Assembly: GCA_937974245.1 (NCBI GenBank)
Contig: CALJKV010000110.1
Span: 124,001-188,000, forward strand
Origin: an uncultured Chloroflexota bacterium
GTDB taxonomy: Bacteria; Chloroflexota; Anaerolineae; Aggregatilineales; Phototrophicaceae
Reading direction: 5' to 3'
DNA: 64,000 bases
Of this stretch, positions 16,847 to 24,889 are shown one piece after another. Positions within the stretch are counted from its first letter, which is position 1; each line of letters begins with the position of its first letter. The notes below the pieces were generated by a model. It saw only the letters and a program-made list of their open reading frames with translations, had not been told where the DNA came from and did not search any database. Position numbers and translations under genes: made by a program.

Positions 16847-17012
16847 GGTGGGGCCGGTAGGTGGTGTTGCACAAATGCAAAGGCACTTCTGGCTGCGTTA
16901 CCAACAGTTTAGTCAGGCAGTCAGGGTATTCCGGGATGTTGGGATAACAGGATTAGTTGAGCCTGTTTTGTGCAAAATTACCAAAACACCCGAATATCCC
17001 TCTTCTCCGATT

Positions 17013-17041
17013 TTGCAAACACTATCTCAGTATAGTATAGT
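17013..17041 (+). promoter_or_regulatory. Promoter of the maltose-type importer operon
   Basis: TTGCAA (17013-17018), 17-base spacer, TATAGT (17036-17041). The -35 lies within TTTTGCAAAC; a related TTTTGTGCAAAA at 16966-16977 and GCACAAATGCAAA near 16870 could be regulator sites, but their spacing is irregular. Confidence 0.5.
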
Positions 17042-17103
17042 CATATGGGACATTTGAAAATTAAATGATCCTGCTGATAGCCAGATATTTAGAAAGGTTC
17101 AAG

Positions 17104-18405
17104 ATGAAAAAAGCGTTATTTCTCATTCTCGTATTGGTGTTAGTCGTAGCTGCTCTGCCGGTTGCGGCGCAGGATGATATGATGCCCGCCATTGACTGTA
17201 TCACCGAAGACACAGCAACGGTGATCCTGTCAACAGGTTCGGTCGGTATCGAAGTCGAACTTGCACAGCGTGCAGCGGATGAATTCATGGCTGCCTGCCC
17301 GAATATCACAGTTGAGGTGCGCCCGCTGCCCGAATCGGCAACCGACATCCTCGGCTTTTTCCTGCAGCAGTTTGAAGCGCAAAGCTCCGAGATTGATGTG
17401 TTCCAGTTCGACGTGATCTGGCCCGGTATCCTCGCTGAACACATGGTGAATATGTATGATTACATCAGCGAAGAAGCGCTGGCGGACTACTTCCCGGCCA
17501 TCGTCGCCAACAACACCGTTGACGGCAGCCTGACCGGTATCCCGTACTTCAACGACGCGCCGATGCTGTACTATCGCACCGACCTGCTCGAAGAATATGG
17601 CGTGGAAGTGCCGCAGACATGGGAAGAACTCGCAGTTGCCGCCCAGACGATCCAGGATGGCGAACGCGCCAAGGGCAACACTGAATTCTGGGGCTATGTC
17701 TGGCAAGGTAATGCCTACGAAGGCCTGACCTGCGACGCACTCGAATGGATTTACTCGGAAGCTGGCAGCACAGTTGTTAGCCCCGATGGCACCATCACTG
17801 TCAACGATCCTGGTGTCGCGTTTGCGCTTGACCGTGCGGCCACCTGGGTTGGCACCATCAGCCCCGAAGGCGTGACCGGCTATCAGGAAGAAGATGCGCG
17901 TGCGACCTGGCAGGCAGGCAATGCTGCCTTCATGCGCAACTGGCCGTATGCCTATGCTCTGGGCAATGGCGAAGACAGTGCAGTTGCCGGTAAGTTCGGC
18001 GTTGCGCTGCTCCCGACGGGTGCTGCTGGTCTGCGTGCGGCGACCCAGGGTGGGTGGCAGCTTGGCGTTTCCCGCTATGCTGAAAATCCCGCTGCGGCTG
18101 CTGCGGTTGCAATTTACTACACTAGCCCTTACGTCCAGAAATATCGTGCGGTTGAATCGTACCTGCCGACTGCTATGTCGCTGTACTCCGACCCCGAACT
18201 GCTGGAACTGAACCCGTTCTTCGCTGACCTGTTCCCGGTGCTTTCCAACACCGTGACTCGTCCGTCAACGGTTACAGCTACCCGCTACAACGAGGTTTCG
18301 ACCGCGTTCTTCACTGCCGCCCACAGCGTCCTGATCGGTGAGCAGGATGGGGCAACTGCGATGGAACTGCTGGAACTCGACCTGCAGGACATTCTCGGTC
18401 AGTAA
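17104..18405 (+). CDS. ABC transporter sugar-binding protein (MalE-like)
   Basis: Extracellular receptor of about 433 residues. The signal peptide runs MKKALFLILVLVLVVAALPV to AAQ. The mature protein has LSTGSVGIEVELAQRAADEF, the hinge region DVFQFDVIWPGILAEHM, GIPYFNDAPMLYYRTDLL, and the C-terminal pattern of trehalose/maltose-type receptors (SBP family 1). Start at ATG 17104 with AAAGG six bases upstream, not the longer reading from 17065. It heads an operon with two permease genes but is separated from them by a strong hairpin. No ATPase is encoded nearby; such importers often share a distant MsmK/UgpC-type ATPase. Confidence 0.9.
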   Translation: MKKALFLILVLVLVVAALPVAAQDDMMPAIDCITEDTATVILSTGSVGIEVELAQRAADEFMAACPNITVEVRPLPESATDILGFFLQQFEAQSSEIDVFQFDVIWPGILAEHMVNMYDYISEEALADYFPAIVANNTVDGSLTGIPYFNDAPMLYYRTDLLEEYGVEVPQTWEELAVAAQTIQDGERAKGNTEFWGYVWQGNAYEGLTCDALEWIYSEAGSTVVSPDGTITVNDPGVAFALDRAATWVGTISPEGVTGYQEEDARATWQAGNAAFMRNWPYAYALGNGEDSAVAGKFGVALLPTGAAGLRAATQGGWQLGVSRYAENPAAAAAVAIYYTSPYVQKYRAVESYLPTAMSLYSDPELLELNPFFADLFPVLSNTVTRPSTVTATRYNEVSTAFFTAAHSVLIGEQDGATAMELLELDLQDILGQ

Positions 18406-18416
18406 TCAAATGTGAT

Positions 18417-18461
18417 GGAGGTAGTCTGTATTTGTTAGGGAGACTACCTCCCTCTTTTTTT
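18417..18461 (+). terminator. Hairpin with T-run between binding-protein and permease genes
   Basis: GGAGGTAGTCT (18417-18427) pairs perfectly with AGACTACCTCC (18441-18451), an 11-bp stem, followed by CTCTTTTTTT. It is a full rho-independent terminator placed inside the operon, so it probably acts as a partial terminator or 3-prime-end protector that raises binding protein over permease levels. Confidence 0.8.
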
Positions 18462-18551
18462 ATATAGTTAGATTTTACGCAGTTGACCAGATACGGGAAA
18501 AAACGACCGGAACTGTGCAATTTCTAATATTATTAGGAGTTGAAAATAAAC

Positions 18552-20096
18552 GTGATTAAGACAAACTCGCAATCAACGGCTATACCCGCCAGTTACAACC
18601 TGGGGCTTACGCTTATTGCGTTCCTGTTGCTGGTACTGGCTCTGGGTGCCACTGTGTTTTACTGGGTGTCTGTCACCAGTATTCAGGAAGTCCAAATGGG
18701 CTTGAATGGTGAGGTCAGCCTGATTCTGGCGCTGCTGAACAACACCGGCATCATATTGCCTGCGCTGGTTATTGGTGTGAGCCTGTGGATGATTGTCACC
18801 GCTTTCCAGATGCTCCGGGGTAATGCGGAAGCAGTGCGTTGGGCGGGCATTATTCTCTTCTGGATGACCGTGTTTGCGCTTGTCCTGGGGGTTTTTACAC
18901 TCTTCCAGCAGTCCGCTGGAAACGATCTGCTGGGCATCAAAACCGACTGGGGACGAGGTGTGAGTGCCGCGCTGCCGTTGCTGATCCTGGGTATTCCGAC
19001 GGGCCTGGCGAGTTGGTGGATGTCGCGCAACAGTGACCTGATCGGGCGTAACCAGACCATCACCAACCGTAATGCACGCATGGCCTGGAATCTGCTGATC
19101 CCAACGATTGCCATTCTGATTATTGTGGCGGCACGCCCCCTTGAAAAAACTTTCATCACCAGCCTCACGGATAAACGTTTTGGCAGCGCCGACCCAGTCA
19201 GTTTTGTTGGGCTGGACAATTACACGCGGTTGCTGGGCTTCAGGCTCGATACCGTCTCCTGCCGTCTGAATGACGATGGGACATGTTTGCTGGATGCCAG
19301 TGGCGGGATTCGGTGGGAACTGGTGGATCGTGAAGTGCTGCGGGCGGGCTACCGTCCCATCAGCAATATTCCCCTCGGTGGGGATCGCGCCCTCACGCTC
19401 AGTGGTACGGATAGTGATTTCCTCACGAGTATCGGCAATACCCTGTACTTCACTTTCTTTTCGGTCTCGCTGGAACTCCTTCTAGGGTTATTTATCGCGC
19501 TGGTTGTCAATTCGGAATTTAAGGGCCGCGGCCTCATGCGGGCGGTGATGCTCATTCCCTGGGCGATCCCGACCGTGGTTTCAGCCCGCCTGTGGGAACT
19601 GATGCTGCGCGATAATCAGTCGGGCATTATTAACAAGCTTCTGGTTGACCTGCATGTCATTGACCAGTCGCAAGCATGGCTCACCAATACGAACTTGCAG
19701 CTTAATGCGCTGATTATGGTAGATGTGTGGAAAACGACCTCATTTATGGCGCTGCTGCTGCTGGCCGGTCTGCAGTTAATCCCGTCTGATCTGTACGAAG
19801 CGGCATCGGTAGATGGCGCGAACCGTTGGGTGCAATTCAAGTCCATCACACTGCCGCTGCTGCGCCCGGTTATCGGTATCGCACTCATCTTCCGGACGCT
19901 GGATGCGCTGCGTGTTTTTGACGTCTTCAACGTTTTGCTAGGGCGACAGAAGCTCTCGATGGCGACCTACAACTATGAAGTGCTCATCCAAAATCAGCAG
20001 GGGGGATATGCTTCGGCGGTCTCGGTCATCATCTTCATTCTGATTTCCATCTTCACGTTCCTGTATATCCGTTCAGTAAGGATTGAAGCCCAATGA
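18552..20096 (+). CDS. Sugar ABC transporter permease (MalF-like)
   Basis: Inner-membrane permease of about 514 residues. It has several N-terminal helices and an extended middle region (about 150-280), then the core with the EAA loop DLYEAASVDGANRWVQFKSI that contacts the ATPase. The length resembles MalF, which also has extra N-terminal helices, rather than the usual 290-residue permease. The ribosome-binding site AGGAG abuts a TTG at 18540 and lies 12 bases before GTG 18552, so GTG is preferred. It overlaps the next permease by four bases. Confidence 0.87.
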   Translation: MIKTNSQSTAIPASYNLGLTLIAFLLLVLALGATVFYWVSVTSIQEVQMGLNGEVSLILALLNNTGIILPALVIGVSLWMIVTAFQMLRGNAEAVRWAGIILFWMTVFALVLGVFTLFQQSAGNDLLGIKTDWGRGVSAALPLLILGIPTGLASWWMSRNSDLIGRNQTITNRNARMAWNLLIPTIAILIIVAARPLEKTFITSLTDKRFGSADPVSFVGLDNYTRLLGFRLDTVSCRLNDDGTCLLDASGGIRWELVDREVLRAGYRPISNIPLGGDRALTLSGTDSDFLTSIGNTLYFTFFSVSLELLLGLFIALVVNSEFKGRGLMRAVMLIPWAIPTVVSARLWELMLRDNQSGIINKLLVDLHVIDQSQAWLTNTNLQLNALIMVDVWKTTSFMALLLLAGLQLIPSDLYEAASVDGANRWVQFKSITLPLLRPVIGIALIFRTLDALRVFDVFNVLLGRQKLSMATYNYEVLIQNQQGGYASAVSVIIFILISIFTFLYIRSVRIEAQ

Positions 20097-20947
20097 CCCC
20101 AGAAAAAAGAAGCTTAAGCAAAATCCTAGGGCGAGTCGGCTTCTACCTGTTAATTGTGGCGATTATTCTCTTCTCGCTGTTTCCCTTCTATTGGGCGCTG
20201 AACTCATCATTTAAGGGCGAACAGGAGTTATTCGAACCGGCGTCATACCTGCCGCGTAACTTCACACCAGTCAATTATCAGAGTGTGTTCAGCAATGGCA
20301 ACTTCATGCAGGCGCTGTTCAATTCCGCCTGGGTATCGGCAGCGGTGGTGCTATTGTCGCTGGTGGTGGGGGCGTTCGCCGCTTATGCGCTGGGAAGGCT
20401 GCAATTTCGGGGCCGTACAGCCATGATGTATATCGTGCTGGCGATGACGATGTTCCCACAAATCTCAATTCTATCGGGCTTATTCACGATTGTGAGAGAA
20501 GTGGGTGTATATGGATCGCCATTATCCCTGATCCTCTCGTATCCGATTTTCACGCTGCCGTTTACCGTGTGGGTGCTGACATCCTTCTTTAAAGGACTGC
20601 CGGACGAAATTGAGCAAGCCGCGCTGGTAGATGGTGCGACCAGCTTCCAGACGTTCTACATGATTATGCTGCCGCTGACAGCGCCCGCCCTGGTGACAAC
20701 CGGGCTGCTGGCCTTTATCTCGGCCTGGAACGAGTACCTGTATGCGCTCACGTTCACGCTGACCACGCCCTCATCGCAAACCGTACCCGTTGCAATCGCC
20801 CAGTTTAATGGCACGATTGCGCGTCAGGAACCGATTGCTGAGGTCATGGCGGCGGCGATGGTGGTGACACTGCCGTTAATCATTCTGGTGGTCGTGTTCC
20901 AGAAGCGTATTGTGGCCGGCCTGACTGCCGGGGCGGTTAAAGGGTGA
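20093..20947 (+). CDS. Sugar ABC transporter permease (MalG-like)
   Basis: 284 residues with six predicted helices. The family marks are the N-terminal FPFYWALNSSFKGEQELFEP and the EAA loop LPDEIEQAALVDGATSFQTF. It forms the membrane channel with the preceding permease. It starts within the stop of that gene (ATGA). A HAIRPIN with little T-run follows at 20991. Confidence 0.9.
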   Translation: MTPEKRSLSKILGRVGFYLLIVAIILFSLFPFYWALNSSFKGEQELFEPASYLPRNFTPVNYQSVFSNGNFMQALFNSAWVSAAVVLLSLVVGAFAAYALGRLQFRGRTAMMYIVLAMTMFPQISILSGLFTIVREVGVYGSPLSLILSYPIFTLPFTVWVLTSFFKGLPDEIEQAALVDGATSFQTFYMIMLPLTAPALVTTGLLAFISAWNEYLYALTFTLTTPSSQTVPVAIAQFNGTIARQEPIAEVMAAAMVVTLPLIILVVVFQKRIVAGLTAGAVKG

Positions 20948-20990
20948 TCCTTTTCAGTGCATGAGGGGAAAACTCAGAAGATAGTGTGCT

Positions 20991-21021
20991 AAAGCAAGGG
21001 GCTGAATGATGCCCCTGCTTT
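20991..21021 (+). terminator. Hairpin after the maltose-type operon
   Basis: AAAGCA-a-GGGGC (20991-21002) pairs with GCCCC-TGCTTT (21011-21021), leaving one bulged A. It lies 44 bases after the stop; the following ATGTTTATG is a weak T-tract. Confidence 0.5.
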
Positions 21022-21173
21022 ATGTTTATGAAACAAGGGCATAACCATTTTGTTGCAATCATATCTGCGTTTTGAAATAATCTAGTCTGTGTTTCGCGCT
21101 CCTGCCCCAGTGTATCCATTCGATCAGACAGGCACATGGGTGGTGGGGCAGTCTGGCTGTTTACCTTAGTCGA

Positions 21174-21893
21174 ATGACAAATCCCATGTTCCTCTCGCTT
21201 AGCATCATTATTTTCTTCGCCTTTCTTATTCTCAGTCTGACCGGGTTCGGTCATGCGCTCATTGCCATGCCGCTCCTCATCCCCCTGATAGGTCTCTCTA
21301 ATGCCGCTCCACTGGTTGCGTTATGCTCGCTTGTCGGCACGTTGACACTTCTGGTGCACTACTACCAACATATCCGTTTGCGTACGGTGTGGCGTTACGC
21401 GTTAGCTTCCGCAATCGGGATTCCCCTGGGTGTGTATCTGCTGGACTTTATAGACGAGAAAACCGGCATGACGGCCCTGGCCGTTGTGGTAATTGGCTAC
21501 AGTCTGTACAGCCTGTTGAATCTTCGCCTGCCACATCTTAAAGGTTATATCTGGGCGTATACTTTTGGCCTGCTTACCGGCGTTTTGAGTGGGGCTTACA
21601 ATACGGGTGGGCCGCCAGCAGTGATCTATGCGACCACGAACCGGTGGGAGCCGGATGAGTTTCGGGGCAATTTGCGGGGAATTTCGCTGCTCAATAGTGC
21701 GATTGTGGTTACAACACATGCGCTCAGCCACAACTTGACTCCCCTGGTATGGGGCTATTTTGTCTATACACTGCCCGCGCTACTCATTGGTACGGCGGGC
21801 GGTTTGCTGCTCGCGCCGCGTATCCCTGCCCGTGTCTTTCAAAAAATGGTTCTCGTGCTCCTGCTAGTACTGGGTATCCAACTGCTGTTATAG
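21174..21893 (+). CDS. TSUP family permease (TauE/SafE type)
   Basis: 239 residues with about seven or eight hydrophobic helices; belongs to the sulfite/organosulfur-anion TSUP family. Family features are the first helix with LSLTGFGHALIAMPLL, a second half that repeats the pattern (GLLTGVLSGAYNTGGPPAVIY), and its size. Members move sulfite, taurine-derived or other small anions; the substrate here is not readable, and no sulfur gene is adjacent. It is followed by an esterase gene 39 bases later on the same strand. Confidence 0.85.
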   Translation: MTNPMFLSLSIIIFFAFLILSLTGFGHALIAMPLLIPLIGLSNAAPLVALCSLVGTLTLLVHYYQHIRLRTVWRYALASAIGIPLGVYLLDFIDEKTGMTALAVVVIGYSLYSLLNLRLPHLKGYIWAYTFGLLTGVLSGAYNTGGPPAVIYATTNRWEPDEFRGNLRGISLLNSAIVVTTHALSHNLTPLVWGYFVYTLPALLIGTAGGLLLAPRIPARVFQKMVLVLLLVLGIQLLL

Positions 21894-21932
21894 TTCATTT
21901 TTCACTGTCTTGCATATTTCAGGATACTAAGG

Positions 21933-22727
21933 ATGGCGACACTGTTCCCGATGATTATGAAAGGTGCAGAACCTTATTTCCACCGCGGCGGCCCGGTGGG
22001 GGTATTGGTGCTGCACGGCTTTACCGCGTCCCCCGCCGAGCCACACTGGTTGGGAACACACCTGGCCGGGCAGGGTATGACAGTGTATACCCCCCGGATC
22101 GCCGGACACGGTACAGACCAGCGTGACATCGCCCGGCTGCACTGGCACGACTGGTATTTTTCTGCCCTGGATGGCTACCATGTACTGCGACAGCAGTGTG
22201 AACAGGTCTTTGTGGCAGGGCATTCGATGGGGGGACTGCTGGCGCTGCTGCTGGCCGCGCAGGTGCCGCTAGGGGGTGTGGCGGTGCTGGCTTCTCCGGC
22301 GCAGTTCAATAATCGCACGATGGCGTCTGCGCGTTTGCTGAAATATGTTATGCCGTACACTGACCAGAGCGGCGACTCGGCCCTCACTGAGACGATTCGG
22401 GCGGAACAGGCACAGCGAGGCGAGCCGGTTATCGGGCGGGTGCGCTATAATATCTGGTCAACGGCGGCGGTCGCGCAGCTTTACGCGCTGGTCAACACCG
22501 CCAGAGATATGCTGCCCCAGGTGACCGCACCCTTGCTACTGGTTTACTCGGAGGCGGATACGGTTGTGCCACTCGCAAACGCGGATATCATCGCCACCGG
22601 AGTCCGCAGCGCGGTCATTGAGCGGCACACAATTCCCAACAGCGACCACATCCTGATTCAAGACCACGAACGTGATACGGTATTCCAATTTGTCAGCGCG
22701 TTTATCCACGCGCAGCAGGGCGGATGA
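21933..22727 (+). CDS. Alpha/beta-hydrolase, carboxylesterase Est30-like
   Basis: 264 residues, cytoplasmic. The oxyanion region is VLHGFTASPAEP, the nucleophile Ser lies in VAGHSMGGLLAL, the acid is Asp in VYSEADTVVP and the His is in NSDHILIQD, the layout of Est30 and related monoacylglycerol lipases. It probably hydrolyses short or medium acyl esters. AAGG abuts the ATG, so the ribosome-binding site is poor. The stop is one base from the stop of the convergent YbaK-type gene. Confidence 0.87.
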   Translation: MATLFPMIMKGAEPYFHRGGPVGVLVLHGFTASPAEPHWLGTHLAGQGMTVYTPRIAGHGTDQRDIARLHWHDWYFSALDGYHVLRQQCEQVFVAGHSMGGLLALLLAAQVPLGGVAVLASPAQFNNRTMASARLLKYVMPYTDQSGDSALTETIRAEQAQRGEPVIGRVRYNIWSTAAVAQLYALVNTARDMLPQVTAPLLLVYSEADTVVPLANADIIATGVRSAVIERHTIPNSDHILIQDHERDTVFQFVSAFIHAQQGG

Positions 22728-22728
22728 G

Positions 22729-23202
22729 TCAACCTATAAGCGGCACGACCTGGGCATTTGACGCTCGAACGAGATCATCGGGCGTCATGATGATTTCCTG
22801 CCCCCATTGCCCGGTACCGACTCCTAATGCCTGCTCTTTGACCAGCGACTCTTCGAGGAAGGTGCGGAATCCCTCTGGTTGCCAGCAAAATGGTGGAATC
22901 GAGCCGATGATGTAACCCGTTACCGCCTTGACGGTCTCCGGGTCGGCCATCCTGATATTGCGCGAGCCAATCGCCTTTTTCAACAACCCGGACTTGGCTG
23001 ACTGGTCGCCGCCAACCATCACCAGTACATTTTCCCCGGTATCCACCACCGTAAATATCAGGGTCTTAATCATCTGCCGCTCGGAAAAGCCGAGGGCGTG
23101 CGCCACATTTGCCGCGCCTTTGGGCGTGTCGGTAGGAAATTCCATTCGCTGGTAGGGAATCTGACGTTTATCAAGGTAGGTGTGCGCTGGGAGTTGCGAC
23201 AT
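22729..23202 (-). CDS. YbaK/EbsC-type aminoacyl-tRNA deacylase
   Basis: 157-residue trans-editing protein of the YbaK/ProX family, which removes wrong amino acids (for example Cys or Ala on tRNA-Pro). The family pattern is GAANVAHALGFSERQMIKTL, with the conserved Lys, then VLVMVGGDQSAKSGLLKKAI and VTGYIIGSIPPF, the glycine-proline loop of the active site. AAAGGG lies eight bases before the ATG. It is divergent from an MFS gene. Confidence 0.85.
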   Translation of the reverse strand: MSQLPAHTYLDKRQIPYQRMEFPTDTPKGAANVAHALGFSERQMIKTLIFTVVDTGENVLVMVGGDQSAKSGLLKKAIGSRNIRMADPETVKAVTGYIIGSIPPFCWQPEGFRTFLEESLVKEQALGVGTGQWGQEIIMTPDDLVRASNAQVVPLIG

Positions 23203-23313
23203 GCGATTACCCTTTCTCGTTAAGACATGATCTGAAACGATATACTCATTTCGGGTTTATTCAATGAGTCCATTGCCCGAAAAGCGGTGCTATTGCGGTT
23301 ACCAACCGAGTCC

Positions 23314-23319
23314 TATAAT
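23314..23319 (+). promoter_or_regulatory. -10 box upstream of the MFS gene
   Basis: TATAAT, 39 bases before the ATG at 23358, in the divergent spacer. TTGCGG (23293-23298) lies 15 bases upstream and is a poor -35. Confidence 0.35.
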
Positions 23320-23357
23320 GGGAAAGATTACCCAAATTAACCGAGCTACCCTACCCT

Positions 23358-24599
23358 ATGACCACACTGGCACACCCGCAAACGCGCCGCGTAGAAACCG
23401 GCACTCTGGCCGCGTTGCATTATCACAACTTCCGGTTGTATTTCTTCGGACAAGTCATTTCCCTTTCCGGCACCTGGATGCAAGTGATTGCTCAGGGCTG
23501 GTTAGTGTTTCATCTGACTCAATCAGAACTCTGGTTGGGCATTGTAGCATGTGCCGCTGGACTGCCTTCGCTACTGCTCTCGCCCTTTGCCGGGGTCGTC
23601 GTAGACCGCTACCCTCGCCGTCGTATTCTGATTGTTTCGCAGACTGCCCAGATGCTGCTGGCGTTCACATTGGCGGCGCTCACTTTTGCCAATATCGTAC
23701 AGCCCTATCATATCGTCGTGCTGGCCTTTTTGCTGGGTGTTACCAATGCCATTGATGCCCCGTCGCGCCAATCGATTATTGTTGATCTGGTGGGACACAA
23801 AGACCTGAGCAGTGGTATCGCGTTGAACGCCATCATGTTCAATGCCTCGCGCATTGTCGGCCCTGCTGTTGCTGGAATCATGCTCAATCAAGTGGGGCCG
23901 GCATGGTGCTTCGCTTTTAATGGTGCCAGTTTCCTGGCGGTCATCGCCATGCTGATTATCATGCGCGTGGAATTTACCCCGCGAACTAACATGCTTTCCC
24001 CGCTGCGCCGATTGCAGGAGGGGTTGCAGTTTTCCCGCCGACATCCTACGATAGCACCGCTGCTGCTGTTGGCCGTCACTGCTGCGATTTTCATCTCAAA
24101 TATTTCGACCATGCTCCCGGCTTTTGCCGATCTGGTGCTGAATTCCCCTGTGGATGGTTTTGCCGCCATGAGTACCGCCCTGGGAGCGGGGGCTTTGGTC
24201 GCTGCCATATCGGTCACGCCACTGGGGCGCCGCTATGGACGCGGGCGGGTGGTCATGACGATGAGTGGCTTCGTCACCACTATCGGGCTGATCGTCACCC
24301 GTATGACTCAGATTACACCGGCAGTTGGGCTAATGTCGCTCTTCGGCTTCGGTATCATTCTCCAGTTTGTCACGGTGAATACCCTCATCCAGGATCAGGT
24401 GCCGGATGAATTCAGGGGTCGGGTGATGAGCCTGTATACCCTGGCATGGTTCGGATTTGCGCCGTTCGGGGCGCTGGCCTTAGGCTTCATCGCCGGACTC
24501 GTCGGCACAGCCGATGCGATGGCGCTGTTCACACTGGTGGGCGGGAGCATCAGCATGACGATTCTCTGGCGGTCACGAGCGGTTCGCCAATTGCTGTGA
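23358..24599 (+). CDS. MFS exporter, EntS-like (MFS_3 family)
   Basis: 413 residues with 12 predicted helices. The pattern LHYHNFRLYFFGQVISLSGT and WMQVIAQGWLVFHLT near the N-terminus, then GVVVDRYPRRRILI (the motif-A loop) and DAPSRQSIIVDLVGHKDLSS, matches the EntS/YfiS-like group of proton-driven exporters. Members export siderophores, macrolides or unknown compounds; nothing nearby points to a substrate. Transcribed from a divergent spacer shared with the deacylase gene. Confidence 0.85.
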   Translation: MTTLAHPQTRRVETGTLAALHYHNFRLYFFGQVISLSGTWMQVIAQGWLVFHLTQSELWLGIVACAAGLPSLLLSPFAGVVVDRYPRRRILIVSQTAQMLLAFTLAALTFANIVQPYHIVVLAFLLGVTNAIDAPSRQSIIVDLVGHKDLSSGIALNAIMFNASRIVGPAVAGIMLNQVGPAWCFAFNGASFLAVIAMLIIMRVEFTPRTNMLSPLRRLQEGLQFSRRHPTIAPLLLLAVTAAIFISNISTMLPAFADLVLNSPVDGFAAMSTALGAGALVAAISVTPLGRRYGRGRVVMTMSGFVTTIGLIVTRMTQITPAVGLMSLFGFGIILQFVTVNTLIQDQVPDEFRGRVMSLYTLAWFGFAPFGALALGFIAGLVGTADAMALFTLVGGSISMTILWRSRAVRQLL

Positions 24600-24889
24600 G
24601 AGACGCCGGGCAAGCTATAAACAAATGCATTCACAGATATCCTCGGTTTGTCCTGACCTCGATACACCTCAAGGGTAGCCACAATATAGGCATTTGATAG
24701 GGTCTATGAGTAAAGATTGCCATGAGAGTATAATGGCGATCTTTTGTTGCGTTTGAAAACAGCAACGCGTGGTGTTCCAATAAAACGCGGCCAAGGATCG
24801 GATCGCCGCTCTCCTTTAACACACCTTGAGTCCAAAAATACAGTATCCTTAAACCATAAGGACACAGGCAGCAGTAGGCTTGACGTCAT

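Noticed and set aside
24729..24734. TATAAT as promoter of the large sensor kinase
   Set aside because: It lies about 155 bases before the ATG without a matching -35; possible but not supported enough to list.
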